Source: Brachypodium distachyon
Lineage: Eukaryota; Streptophyta; Magnoliopsida; Poales; Poaceae
NCBI RefSeq assembly: GCF_000005505.3
Contig: NC_016131.3
Span: 64,217,355-64,281,354, forward strand
Direction of reading: 5' to 3'
DNA: 64,000 nucleotides
Program-made: the position numbers and the translations under genes
The notes under the pieces: generated by a model
Told to the model about the DNA's origin: nothing
The model's input: only the letters and a program-made list of their open reading frames with translations
Database searches by the model: none
Shown here: one piece after another, positions 1 to 11,244 of the stretch
How positions within the stretch are numbered: the stretch's first letter is position 1
Layout of the letters: every line of letters starts with the position of its first letter

Positions 1-3000
1 AGTTTGCCACCTGTTATTAGCCCAAGGAAGATGCCTAGCAAGGCAGCAGAAGAAGCTAGCAAGGCATCTCAAGGAAGCAAGGAAGTTGATCATGTTCATG
101 TACAGATGGAAGATGATCATGTTCAGATGGAAGATGATCATGTAGAGGAAGAAGAGGTAGAGGAACTAGAAGATTCTGACACTGATTCAAATTTTGTGGA
201 CAGTGATTATGATGTTATGGATGGAGATGATGATCTCTTTGCTGATAATGTGGACAAAGATGTGAATGACCATAATGAGCAAGAAGAGGTGGAAGATTTG
301 GAAGATGATGTAGCTTTAGAAGACATGGAACTGAATCTGAACAAGGAAGAAGAGGAACACCTGAAAGGAAAATTCAAATCTTTTAATGCTTCAGTAGACA
401 TGGAGAATCTAGTTTTTAAAGTTGGCTTGGTATTCAATGATGTGAAGGAGCTAAGGAAAGCTGTAGCATCCTATAGTGTGAAAAACAGAGTCAGGCTTGA
501 GAAGCTTAGGAACGAAACAAGGAGATTGGAAGCAATATGCAAGCCTGGGTGCACCTGGTACATGAAAGCCACCATTGACAGCAAAAGTGGTGGTTTCATC
601 ATAAGAACTTACAATGGAAGACATACCTGCCAGAAATCATGGGATGTAAAAACTCTCACTGCAAAATTCCTGACAGAGAGTTTCATACAAGAATTTAGAG
701 ATAATAAGAAGCTGGATTTGGCTGGATTTGCTGCTAAAGTTCAGAGGAAAAATAAAATGGTCCCTAATAGGTGGAAGCTAGGCAGGGCAAGAAGGGAAGT
801 ATCGAGGCAAATTCATGGTGATGAGGATGCTCAGTTTTGTCTATTATGGGACTATGGCCAAGAACTGAGAAGGGCAAATCCAGGATCCAAATTCTTGCTG
901 TCAACCAATCAGGTAGAAGGTGTTGAAGGTGAGCCTTCCAAGGAGCACTTGTCAACTCTTTACTGGTCATATATGCTATTAAAAGGGGTTTCGTGAAAGG
1001 TTGTAGGCCATTCATCTGTGTTGATGGATGCCATATCAAGACAATATACAGAGGGCAATTGTTGACAGCAGTAGGTATTGATCCCAATGACTGCATATTT
1101 CCAATTGCCATGGCCATAGTAGAGGTGGAGTGCACTAGTTCCTGAGAGTGGTTTTTGACTACTTTTAAAGATGATCTCAACATTACCAACACAGGTGCTT
1201 TCGCTATAATGAGTGACAAACAAAAGGTATGCATCAACTTATGTCTCTAATTATCTTGAGATGTATTGTGCAGTGGAGGAAGAGGAAGTGTAAGTTCTAA
1301 CTGATTTTTACTTAATTTCAGGGGCTTATAAATGCAGTGGAGTCAGTGTGGCCTGATGCAGAGCATAGACATTGTGTTAGGCATCTTTACTAGAATTTCC
1401 AGAGAGCAGGCCATAAAGGTGAACTACTGAAAAATGATCTATGGTCCATTGCAAGATCAACTAATATCCCAAAGTGGAGAGAAAATTAAGATAGAATGAA
1501 TGCTCATAATGAAGAAGCTTACCATTGGGTTGAGAAGCTTGTACCAAATACATGGATCAAGGCATTCTTCAAGGAGTTTCCAAAGTGTGATATGTTATTA
1601 AACAATCATTGTGAAGTGTTCAACAGGTGAACTTAAAATTTGAATTCAGCTTTTAATATCAAGTTTTGTCTAGTTACCAGTTTTTGCTTATCAGCTAGTG
1701 CTTATCATTCCAACTTATGAAATTATCATTTTATTTCAGCTACATCTTAGAGGCAAGGGAGATGCCAGTATTATCCATGTTAGAGACCATCTTCTATAAA
1801 TTGGTGCAAAGGATTCAATCCAAGGAAAGGAAGTAGAGAAATGGTCTGGGACTATCTGTCCAAAAATTCAGAAAAAAACTTGACAAGAACACTGATTGGA
1901 GTGCCAATGCGTTTGTCCTTTATGCTGGTGAAGGGCTGTATCATGTTAGATCACATGAGATGGAGAGAGAGTATACTGTTGATATGAATGCAAGAACTTG
2001 TGACTGCAAAAGGTGGCAGCTCAGTGGCATACCATGCCATCATGCCATTGCATGTTGCAAGGAGGCAAGGATTGATGCCGACTCTCTAGTGCATAGCTGC
2101 TACAAGATTGAAACATATCTTGAGGCATATGGTCACAACCTGGTTCCTCTTAGAGGCAGGGCATTTAGTGAGAAAACAAATGCAATAAGAGTTCAGCTCC
2201 ACTGTACACAAAAGTAATGGGCAGGCCTAAGAAGAACAGAAAAAAAGCACCAGAAGAGAAGAAGAAAAATGGTGCCAAATATATTACAAGACATGGCCTG
2301 ACTATGCACTGTTTCATATGTGGAAAGGCAGATCATAACAAGAAAGGCCACCTGAGATGGGCTCTGCAACAACAAGAAGAAGAGCAGGATGGGGAAGATA
2401 CACTTCTAGAAGATTATGATGACCCAGACATTCTGCAGGTATGCTTCTTGTTACTTGTCAATGTTGATACATCCTGTACTCAGTCATCTTCTTCTTAATT
2501 TGCAGAATATAATCACACATGAGGCAAACCCAATCCTTGATCCAATGAATCAGATGGATAGCATGATATATAGGATGGTCCAAGAGGTACACTACATATT
2601 GTTTCTTGTAAATTCTATGAACTGACAACATCTAACTAGACTTTTGCAGGCAAATGCTCATGCCTCAGTAAACAGGTCACTTGAACCTTTTCCTAAGGAG
2701 AGCTCTTTTGCTGTGGCAGCAAGGGAAGCTATGCCAACAAACAGGTCAACTACAACCACTGCTGCTAGATTGAGTGTCAGAGGCAGGGGAAGCAAAGGAA
2801 GAGGAAGTGCAAGTACTACTGGACAAGGGAGAGGAAAAGGTAGAGTCACTGCAAGAAGTGTTGATGGAGAAGAGTCAAGTGTAATAGGAAGAGGAAGAGG
2901 CAGAGTGAATGCAAGAAGTGCTGGTACAGGAGAATCAAGAGGAAGAGCTAATGCAAGGGGGAGAGGAAGAGCTACTGCTGATGCTGCTGCTGCAGGACAG

Positions 3001-3261
3001 GGGAGAGGAAGAGCTACTGCTCATGCTGCTGCTGCAGGATAGGTGAGAGGAGGAAATGCAACAAGGAAGAGGAAAGCTACATCTGGGAATGCAACTGCTA
3101 GGGCAGAGGCTAGAAGCAGGGCAGATAGAAGATACAACATAGGCCCAGGTTCATCGCATCACTTGCTCTTTGGAGATCAGCAACATGGTATAGATCTTAA
3201 TGAACCTGCAGCTGAAGAAGAGATACCAATCACACAAAATGCATCAACTGATGGCATTTAG
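1..3261 (+). pseudogene. Mutator-like (mudrA/MULE) transposase, broken; 5' end outside window
   Basis: This encodes a degenerate Mutator-superfamily transposase, which would cut and move its element in the nucleus. From left to right there is a long acidic region, a MuDR-type DNA-binding segment (about 400-760), and a DDE-type core starting with ICVDGCHIK near 1015 and continuing past MSDKQK (about 1210). A SWIM zinc finger follows (CDC...IPCHH, 1990-2045), then a zinc-knuckle-like CFICGKADHNKKGH (2310-2352) and an Arg/Gly-rich tail ending in DLNEP (about 3200). A GT-AG intron fits 1228-1321 and another lies near 1628-1739. It is broken: a frame change near 965-985, TGA at 1143 replacing an expected Trp, TAG after HLY near 1390, more stops near 1487, a shift near 1830, and a stop at 3040. 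The open frame already runs at base 4, so the start lies upstream. Confidence 0.85.
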
Positions 3262-3442
3262 CTGATGACTTATTGTGTTGCTGGTAGTTGTAATTCTATT
3301 TTGGTGTGTGTTTGAGACAAACTGTGATTTGGGTCAATATTTTGGTCTCTTTGATGTTCCTGCCTGATGGATGATGATGTATGCACAACTTGATTCTCAT
3401 TTTGCTGTCAAACATGGAAGTGGTTAACATTTTGCTGTGAAA

Positions 3443-3502
3443 CATGCAAGTGCTCTTGTATTTGAGTTTTCAATTAGCATGCAAGTGCTCTTGTATTTGA
3501 GT
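3443..3502. repeat. 25-bp direct repeat with 10-nt filler
   Basis: A perfect 25-bp duplication at 3443-3467 and 3478-3502 flanks the 10-nt filler TTTCAATTAG. It lies in the 3' flank of the transposase. The filler has no homopolymer, unlike the oligo-T class listed elsewhere. Confidence 0.85.
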
Positions 3503-3693
3503 GTTATTCCAGTTTCTAGTTGCTTTTCCTGTCCAAGTGGTTAACATTTTGCTGTCAAACAAGCAACTAGTTGGTTTGAATTTCAAAAATAATTCCAAAC
3601 TGAATTTCAAACATAAATCCAAACATAATTTGAAACATAATGTCAAACTGAATTTCAATTAACAAGTCATCATTCATTACAAACTTAACTAAC

Positions 3694-4214
3694 TCAGCCA
3701 ACTAGATGAAACACTAAACCATAGCCAATTGCACAAATTGCAACTACCATAACAATACAAATTTCTTTCCTATCCCTGTCTCTAATCTGTAGCAGAAGCC
3801 TCCTTTCCATCATCTTCTTCTCATGCTTAATCTTCTTCATCTCCAATTCCATGTCCTTCAAGGACTGCATAAGCCTCAAGTTTTCTCCTTCCAAAGCACC
3901 GACGATGTTAGTGTAAAGCATTACATTTTTCTCAACAGTACACTGGTTCTTCACTTCGTCAATCTCCTGGACATTCTTCTGAAGAGGCCTCTTCTTCTGA
4001 AACAGAAACATTGCCGATGAACAAAATGCCGAAGGATTGCTCACGAACAGGGGGGAATGATGAAATCGAACATGATAAGACAAATTACCTTCGAGCAGGC
4101 TCCTGGGTCCCAGTATGCTTCGCCGGTAACCCTAGCCCACCCGCCGCCGCCGCCCTCTGCGCACCAGTTGCTGCCAAGTCCGTCAACTACGTCGGATCTG
4201 TCGCCGCCAGCCAT
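3694..4214 (-). CDS. Small coiled-coil protein with C-terminal membrane anchor, convergent to the MULE transposase
   Basis: The two-exon model is exon 1 4214-4089 (ATG at 4214, after an in-frame TAG), a 92-nt intron opening with GTAATT and closing with TTTCTGTTTCAG, and exon 2 3996-3694. It predicts 142 aa. Residues 1-42 are Gly-rich and end in AYWDPGACSK. Residues about 43-118 form a charged helix with heptad character (LEGENLRLMQSLKDMELEMK). The last about 22 residues are hydrophobic (ICIVMVVAICAIGYGLVFHLVG), like a tail anchor. The coiled-coil/anchor layout resembles grass proteins whose N terminus carries a GRF zinc finger, but no GRF cysteines are visible here. It converges on the transposase with about 430 bp between stops, so it may be a second gene of the same element. 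Function is unknown. Confidence 0.55.
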
Positions 4215-5631
4215 TCTACCCTAAATCAACCCAGCGCAACCTCCGGCTACTCCTATGCGGCAGCCGCCCGGTCAAATAGTCGCCGTCAGTCTAGGGTTCT
4301 TCGACTCGCCGCTGGGGGGAGGGGAAGAGGAACAGAGAGCAGCCGCGGGGGAGGGGGTAAGAATAGAACGCGAATCGTTTTGTTTCGGGGACAAAGATCG
4401 GGATGAATTTTACATACGCACAGGGGGTTTTCAGCAAAATAGCAAACCCGACTAAACAACCCACGTGTCGAGTCCTTATTGGCCAGGACCTCTAATCAAT
4501 CCGCGTCTCAAGATTTAGGACTAGTCCACCCTAATTTTCAAGAATTTGGACTAAATTTCTCCCGCGTCTGAAGTATTTGGACTGCCAGTGAATTTACCTC
4601 TAATCTGCAGGGACAAAATTTACTACTGCCTTGGTTCAGAACTTCGTCAGTTTCTCGCCAACGGTAACTAACGACTTCCATGCGGTCCTGGCCTCTCTGC
4701 CTCTCTGTATTTGACCCCATGGGGAGACTTCATTTAATCGTTCTCCTCCTACGGAAAAGGAGGTTTGAGCTGTTCAATCCTGGAGAGAGCTCTGACTTCC
4801 TAACGTGGCAACTTGCAGATCCAAATTAGATTATGTATATATGCATTCGCACGGCTTCCTCCTGATGATTGGGCTTGAGGGGGTTGGTGATAGTTTTTGT
4901 GTTCAGTTCAGCATGACCAGGAATAAAGCAACAGGGTGCGCGAGCGCACCGCGCACATGGCCAACCCCTGGAGGGAAAGGCAGGTACATATCCTTCAGCA
5001 GCACAGGACAGCTCCAGTCTTCGCAAGATACTTGGCCGAACCGAACGGCCAACACATACACATGTTCCGTTAGGGGCAATCAGCTGGTGTTTTGCCTTTC
5101 AGCTGCTAATTGGCATCCGGCCTCCATCAGGAGACAGGAGGAGGTCCCTGAACGTACGTGGGCGCGGTGAACGCTGCTGCGTCTCATTAGCACCCGGCCT
5201 CCGGCGATCAAGGGCCGGTTGACCCCGGCAGGCTGTTCGGCCGTACCTTTCTGCACGACCATCATAGGTGCGAAGGCCTGCGCGCATGTATGGTTCGGCG
5301 CACGCACGCAGCGCACGACGGAGTGATCGATGAAGCACTGGCACAGTCCCACGTGGAGTATTTTTTTTGATGGGACGTTTTGGCAGTGCAGAAGCCATAA
5401 TCTGTTGTAGGATCGAACGCTGAGGTTTTCCGCTTCCTTCTGATGCTTTTGCTCTCGAGAACATCTCATGCATTTTGCTTCTTTCCATTTTTTGAACATG
5501 AGCATGGGCATTTTGCTGTACGACCCAAACAAACGGCCCGTCAAGCATGCTGGATGCATAATGACAGATTTTGTAATGGGCTTTGTAAAAGGCCCAATAC
5601 GTATAGTCCGGCCCAGTTGAGGGATATATCC
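4215..5631. other. Intergenic, no gene supported
   Basis: Several ORFs overlap on both strands around 4800-5560, but none shows a domain or a splice-consistent model. GC-rich sequence at 4140-4330 is probably the promoter and 5' end of the small minus-strand gene. The right end of the Mutator-like element should lie near here, but its left terminus is outside the window, so its inverted repeats cannot be matched. Confidence 0.5.
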
Positions 5632-5645
5632 ATACCCTCAGCTAT

Positions 5646-5931
5646 ACCTTGGCATGGGTGGCCTAGCCCGGCCGGTCCGGCCCGAAGCCTGACGTCCTGG
5701 GCCGGGCTCGGGCCTCACTTTCCAATCTCAAGCCCGGCCCGAAAGCCCGAAATGACTAAAAACGGGTATTTTTTAGGAAAAATAGGTATAAAATCATTTA
5801 TTTATTTCGAAAATAATTATTTTAATGCTTAAATGGCCTATTTTCGGGATTTCGGGCCGGGCCGGGCTCGGGCTTCAGGTTTGACCGTCGGGCTTTTATG
5901 AAGCCCGGCCCGGCCCAGGGTTTGCCCAGGT
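5646..5931. mobile_element. GC-rich foldback element flanked by a 14-bp direct repeat
   Basis: About 286 bp with GGCCCGGCCC-type arms at both ends in opposite orientation and an AT-rich centre (5756-5835). The flanks carry the perfect 14-bp duplication ATACCCTCAGCTAT at 5632-5645 and 5932-5945. The ends are roughly complementary (TACCTTGGCATGGGTGG against TATACCTGGGCAAACC read in reverse). A 14-bp target duplication is too long for Stowaway, Tourist or hAT, so the superfamily is undecided. Confidence 0.7.
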
Positions 5932-6406
5932 ATACCCTCAGCTATGTCTTACATAAAAAAATATTACAGTACTATTTCTACATAGGGAAATGTTTATGTC
6001 CATACGTGACGTTTCTATGTGATTGATAGAAATAGAATTAAAATTTAGGTCGCAATCTATATCTTTAAATTGTCTACGGCTCATTCGGTTTGTAACTTTT
6101 TCATAAAAATTCAAAGGATCGTGAACTCCATGAAAAAGTTCACCGTAGATGCATTCGTTTTTCAGGAAACTACTAAAGTGACTTCTTAGAAGTCCTATTG
6201 ATTTCCTACGGTTTTTGGAGGAAAATAAACGTTAAGTGCAACCTTTTTTTCTAAAGGAATGAGGCAAAACAATTCCTTAGGATGGCAAGTGTCACCCTAC
6301 CACGATTCCGTGTTTATCCTTTTTCTTATGTTTTTGAACAGAACGAGCATTTATTTTGCTGACATAAGACATGGTGAGCAAGAACATTCGAATTATTTGT
6401 ACTTTG

Positions 6407-6492
6407 TACTCTCTCCGTTAAGAATTAACTGACGTGGATTTGTATAAAAATCTATACAAATACACATCAATTAATTTGGGACGAAGGGAGTA
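6407..6492. mobile_element. Stowaway MITE (Tc1/mariner type)
   Basis: TA-flanked 86-bp hairpin. The left end is TACTCTCTCCGTT and the right end GACGAAGGGAGTA. The arms contain GACGTGGATTTGTATA and its imperfect reverse complement. Confidence 0.85.
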
Positions 6493-6592
6493 TTCCATTT
6501 GTCTAATTTATCTAGTTTTTTGACACAAATTTCAGCAGCAAATATCATACAATCCTTTTGTTTTTGTTATTTTATATTTAGTAAAATACAAT

Positions 6593-6674
6593 ATTCCCTC
6601 CGTTCAACAAGAGATGTCTAAACTTTAACCAAATTTGAATGCATGTATACATCTTTTGTTGGACGGAGGAAGTA
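6593..6674. mobile_element. Stowaway MITE
   Basis: About 82 bp from TATTCCCTCCGTTCAACAA to TTGTTGGACGGAGGAAGTA with complementary ends. The inner sequence (AGATGTCTAAACTTTAACC) resembles the element at 48972-49099, so the two are probably one family. Confidence 0.8.
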
Positions 6675-6748
6675 AGTAAATTGAGAATACATAACGAGTT
6701 CAATGACTGCGAGTACATTTACTTTTTTTGAGCACCTCTTTTTTTTTC

Positions 6749-7607
6749 TTTTCTTTTTTTAGAGTAACCCGTAATTTTATTCAAACTCGAGAATCATTAC
6801 AGATACAATGCTTTGGATCATAGACCTTAGAAACTCCTATAAGTAAGAATTACAATGAAATCTGTAAAAGTCATCTTCTCCGTGGTATCATTCTTTGCAC
6901 CATTAAAATCTGCTGAGGCTTCAACATGAAGACTGCGATTCGACTGGAACAAGGGCATTGTCACTTGTATCCCTGCACGATTTTGACTACCTTCAAATGT
7001 TTTGAAAAGCCCCTTGAGTCGCTCATCCAAAAAGATGAAAAGTCGTGAACGTTGAACGTACTTGGACTGGGGATGACCCCTAAAAGTACAAGTCGTCGAA
7101 CTGCAAGAACTTCATCAGAACACCATAGAAGGATTCCAAAGATACAAAAGATAAAACCAACAAAAGCACCAAGACACGCTAACAAAAACTCAGCAGATAC
7201 GTATAAACGGATCTGCGAGTACACAAACCTAAGATCCGCAAGATCAGGTACACTGAATCTATGATGATTAAAATTCTCTGGCTCCGCAGCAACGTCCTTT
7301 GAGACAACACCACAGTAGAGAAAGAACCAGAATACATTTATTCGCGATGGCATCACAACCTCCGCTATGACGTTACCGATCAGAACCAAACAATTGCTAA
7401 AAACAAATACTTCTTAACACTCAAGAAAAATCGAGATTCCCCCTGCCTCGCAGCGCCAGGACGGCGGCCAGAGGCGAGGGGAACCGTAAACCTTTGAAGA
7501 CCGCAGCTAGGGCAGTGCGCTCCTGGAAAACCTAATCTCCCGTGGACTATCAGAATTGCGGCTTCTGTTTCACCAAACTTGTTTTCTTCTTTTCTAAACG
7601 CTACCAC
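6749..7607 (-). other. Possible retroposed transcript with A-rich 3' tail
   Basis: Read on the minus strand, the segment ends with GAATAAAAT about 20 nt before ACTCTAAAAAAAG and a long A-rich stretch (6722-6760). This looks like a polyadenylated RNA copied into the genome or the 3' end of a LINE. It contains the ORF annotated at 6961-7353. The 5' limit and target duplications were not identified; the upper boundary is only where the longer ORFs end. Confidence 0.35.
6961..7353 (-). CDS. Hypothetical small membrane protein ORF
   Basis: The first ATG in the open frame is at 7353 (MPSRINVFWFFLYCG), giving 130 aa. One N-terminal hydrophobic stretch (residues about 6-18) and one long one around residues 55-78 (LACLGAFVGFIFCIFGILLW) predict one or two membrane segments. 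There is no recognisable family, no splice sites and no conserved motif. It sits inside a possible retroposed transcript, so it may be a relic or a chance ORF. The frame continues upstream to 7389 without ATG. Confidence 0.25.
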   Translation of the reverse strand: MPSRINVFWFFLYCGVVSKDVAAEPENFNHHRFSVPDLADLRFVYSQIRLYVSAEFLLACLGAFVGFIFCIFGILLWCSDEVLAVRRLVLLGVIPSPSTFNVHDFSSFWMSDSRGFSKHLKVVKIVQGYK

Positions 7608-7911
7608 AGTCTCAGCTGTTCACTGGTTTGGGAAAAGGCCGCATTTATATTGGCCGACCCACTTGGCCCATCCGAGGACCTCCACGGAGCGTCTGAGAAA
7701 AGAAAACGGATTGTGCTCTGCTCCGCCGCGGGGCGGCAACGGCGCTCGCACCGGCAGGTTCGAAGGCTGGGCGGAAATGCGAGCTGTTGACGACATAGGT
7801 GAGCTCGAAGCAAGCATCCATTCTTGATTCCGCTTGTCCAATCTATTTAATCGCCAAAACCCTAGTTTTGTCTTCTTCGTCGCGAACGCCTCCGACCTAA
7901 TTTGTGAAGAA

Positions 7912-8687
7912 ATGTTGGCAGCAATCGAAGGTTCTTCCACCACCAACAAGATGGACGCGAAGCTGGACATGATCACGGAGCAGCTGAAGGAGCTACCTTT
8001 GCTCAGGGAGCAGCTCGGCCAGCACCAGGATAGCTTGCAGCAGCTGGCCTACCAGATCGGTTTGACGGCGGAGCTTCTGGAGGACGTGAAGAAGGACCAG
8101 TCGGAGGCGCGCACAGCTGGGATGCCGGGCGCACCGGATGAAGGAGGGTACGATTACAGACGGCTGGCGAAGGTGAAGTTTCCCCCGTTCAGTGGAGAAG
8201 ACCCCAAGCTCTGGATGCTCCGCTCGAATCCTACTTCAGGTTCTACCAGATGCCAGTGGAGCTGTGGGTTAGCTGGGCGTCGTTTCACATGGAAGGAAGG
8301 GCCAAGGTGTGGATGCTGACACAAGACGAGAAGCGCTATGAGCGTGGCGGATGGGTTCAATTTTGCCAGGCCGTGCAGGCGAGATTTGGACCAAATGACT
8401 ACCAGCAGAAACTCATGGCCCTGATAGCGCTGAGGCAAGAGGGGACAGTGGAGGAGTACAGAGACCGATTCGAAGAACTGATGTGCCACGTGATGGCGTT
8501 CGATCGAGGCATGGGCATGATGTTTCAGGTGGCTATGTTCATGAGGGGGCTGCAAGATGTGATAAGTAACGCGGTGAGGTTGCATCATCCAGAGTCGGTG
8601 GATGAGGCTGCCAGCTTGGCGCTCCTGCAAGAAGAAGTGCTTGGTGAAGCAAAGGAAAGAACTCAGAGGGTTGACTACGAAGAATGA
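7912..8687 (+). pseudogene. Ty3/gypsy-type gag gene, frameshifted, no pol
   Basis: Gag is the structural nucleocapsid-precursor protein of LTR retrotransposons. The first frame (ATG at 7912 or 7951) begins with a helical segment (MDAKLDMITEQLKEL) and reaches VKFPPFSGEDPKLW near 8212, the usual entry to the retrotransposon gag domain. The domain continues in another frame from about 8220 (LESYFRFYQM) through WASFHMEGRAKVW, VQARFGPNDYQQKLMAL and EEYRDRFEELM, ending with TGA at 8685. One indel at about 8212-8225 explains the shift. No zinc knuckle, protease or reverse transcriptase follows. The upstream CCAAAACCCTAG is like a host-gene leader. It is either a truncated element or a decayed gag-derived host gene. 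Confidence 0.7.
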
Positions 8688-9788
8688 GATACTAACGTTG
8701 GAGGGTGTGGTGTAAGTGCCGGTGGTGGTGCGCAATGGTGCAGATGAATCTTGTTTTTAGAACTAATGATGTGTCTTGGCAAAACTCACCTTATTTGCTG
8801 TTATTTTGGGAAGCGCCTTGCAATGCTCCGTTGATAATGCAATATTCTGTGGTGAAGCTACTATGAAGTTTTTCTGTATGTGGGAGCACTGAAGAGATCA
8901 CCTGCGCTTTACATAATGCAGTATTTGTGGTGAAACTTGATCTGTCAAGTTCTTTGTGTGACCTGAATGCTATATTTGCGGGGTGCATGCAATCTTCGCT
9001 TCTATTTTAATATGTGTATGTTGAAAATCTGCAAGTTTGTTGAACTTGAAAGGGAAAGGTTGAGGTGTTTCCGTGTCTGCATGCGTATACAGATAGGTTC
9101 AGGCCAGTGCGTGTGATCATAAGTTAATGTTGGTCAATACTTTACTGTTTCATGAATATTATTCTCCACTCTCCACTCCAATACATGGGTCCAGTTCTGT
9201 GTTGAATGAGGTTCTGGACAATCGTGAACTGCTTTATCTGTTAACCGGACTTGTTTGGCTGAAGAATTGATGGTCCTTTAAGCCTATAAGTGCCGTGTCA
9301 AGCTGCAGTAGGTAATATTTAGTTCTGATTGTTAGTCGAGGTAATATCTATATCTGATTATCTCTTAATGGTGAAGGTTCATGGCCTACTTTATTTCCTG
9401 ATTTTTATTTCAAATTAAGCTCATGCTGTCATGCTTATTTGACCTTTTTGTCTTACTATGCAATTGTTATGTTGGGTTTTCACTCCTACAATGCCAATAT
9501 GTCCCTTTTAAAATTATAGTTTGATTGCTGACTTAGATAGCTCCACATGGCAGACCAAACTCCACATGCTGTTATCTGTCTAGACTCTAGAGCACTGGAA
9601 GCGTTGGTTACAATAGGACCATCGCAGGTTTGCAGTGTTCTTGATCCCTTGACACAGGGGTTTAGATGGTTCACATGCTAACTAATTTCTATGTCATCTG
9701 CAGTGTTCTAGTTGGAGTTTTACTTGCATTATTCATTTCATATGAAACTAATGGTAGTCACATTGAAGGTTAATCAAATGTTTCTGCT

Positions 9789-9824
9789 TTCAACAATCTT
9801 TTTTTAGGGCCATTCAACAATCTT
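9789..9824. repeat. Micro-insertion with oligo-T, 12-bp target duplication
   Basis: TTCAACAATCTT occurs at 9789-9800 and 9813-9824. The 12-nt insert is TTTTTAGGGCCA (reverse TGGCCCTAAAAA). Confidence 0.8.
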
Positions 9825-10332
9825 CATGGAGGTCTTGATGCTATCTTGTATCACAATTCACACAGGCCTTGATGATTTACGGTAATTAGCTGAACTAATG
9901 AGATCAGCTCCATTTTTCTGAATGTGGTTGTGCAGGTCTCCAGTATCAGGCTGCATGTTCTTTGCTGTTCATTATGTAGAAGAATGGTTTTTTCTCGTGT
10001 TTGCAGTTGGAGTTTTTATTTTATCTGGTTAAAGTACACAATTTTGACGTGTGCTAGATACTTTATAGAGGAGGCATAGACATTGCAGAACTGTCCAATG
10101 AGGTTAGATATATACCTGTAGACTGCAGAGCTTTGTACAAGCTAGCAAAGGTTATAAGTATATGTGTAGGGTGTTAAGTGGGTCTGAAAATTTGCTTCAG
10201 TCATATATGTCCAAAGCTGAAGCTGCTCCAAACGTCCGATGCATGGTAGACTCGGTTGTTTTCTTTTGTACCATTCTGACTAGAGCCAACGACGGAAAGA
10301 GTACAGATCAGTAGCACCATTAGATTCTCTCT

Positions 10333-10460
10333 CTTACTCTGTTCCTAAATATAAAAGTTCTAATTTCTGCTAAGTCAATTTTTAAAGTATGATCAAATTT
10401 ATACAAAAATATATTAAGATGTACAATATCAAATAAGTATGCTATGAAAATATATAGCTT
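10333..10460. mobile_element. Partial Stowaway-like MITE
   Basis: A left end TTACTCTGTTCCTAAATATA is followed by AT-rich sequence with GTATGATCAAATTTATAC. No matching right end was found, so the element is truncated or very diverged. Confidence 0.4.
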
Positions 10461-11201
10461 CATCAAACAGGCCCTGATACTACCCCATCTTTTTTGTACC
10501 ATTCTTTAGGTGATTGTTTTATCTGCTCCTCCTAATTTTGTCAACTCGAAGTGTTACATGCAGAGCAGAGCTTGTGCTCCTTCTTGATTTTACATGTTGG
10601 TTATGGAATTTGTTCTAGTGTGTTGTCTAGCTGATGTTTGCAACAAATTCATGTTTCATTGTTTAGACTTACTATGTTTACATCGTATTTAACTGTTCAA
10701 AACTGAACATTGTCATGCATGAAATTGTGTCGTACCTTTAAGCATGGGGCTGTTAATTAACTGCAATACACAAGGCACTGTGTTCACTTACAGATGACAA
10801 CCTGGCTATCATGTTCAAGCATCTGTAGATTAGCACCGAATGTGCAAAAAGGTCCATTTTGAAGTGATGCCCAACTCTCTACCTTAAACTGTTGCTTCCA
10901 GAAATACACTGCTGATGTAGTTAACACAGTAGTGTGGAACTGTGTTACTGCTGTGTACTTTGACAAGCATCAGTGTATCATGCATTGAAACATTGAACTT
11001 TTATTTTCATACACCCGCAAAATTGCCAGCCAGTTTCCATGATTGGAATATTGAGTTGTTACTCCAGGACTCAAATCTGACCAAGTTGTGAGAACTGACG
11101 TTGAATGCTTGAAGTTTTTTGTGAGTTTTAGTATTTTGTAGTCGTGAAATTGAAATGTTGAACCTACAGTTTTGACCAGTTTTACTCCTCTTCCTTGTCA
11201 A

Positions 11202-11244
11202 CTGAATAAATATTGTTTTTGTGGGCTGCTGAATAAATATTGTT
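11202..11244. repeat. Micro-insertion, 16-bp target duplication
   Basis: CTGAATAAATATTGTT occurs at 11202-11217 and 11229-11244, perfect over 16 bp. The 11-nt insert is TTTGTGGGCTG. Confidence 0.8.

Noticed and set aside
4805..5832. Several ORFs of 120-160 codons
   Set aside because: Mutually overlapping, no motif and no splice support.
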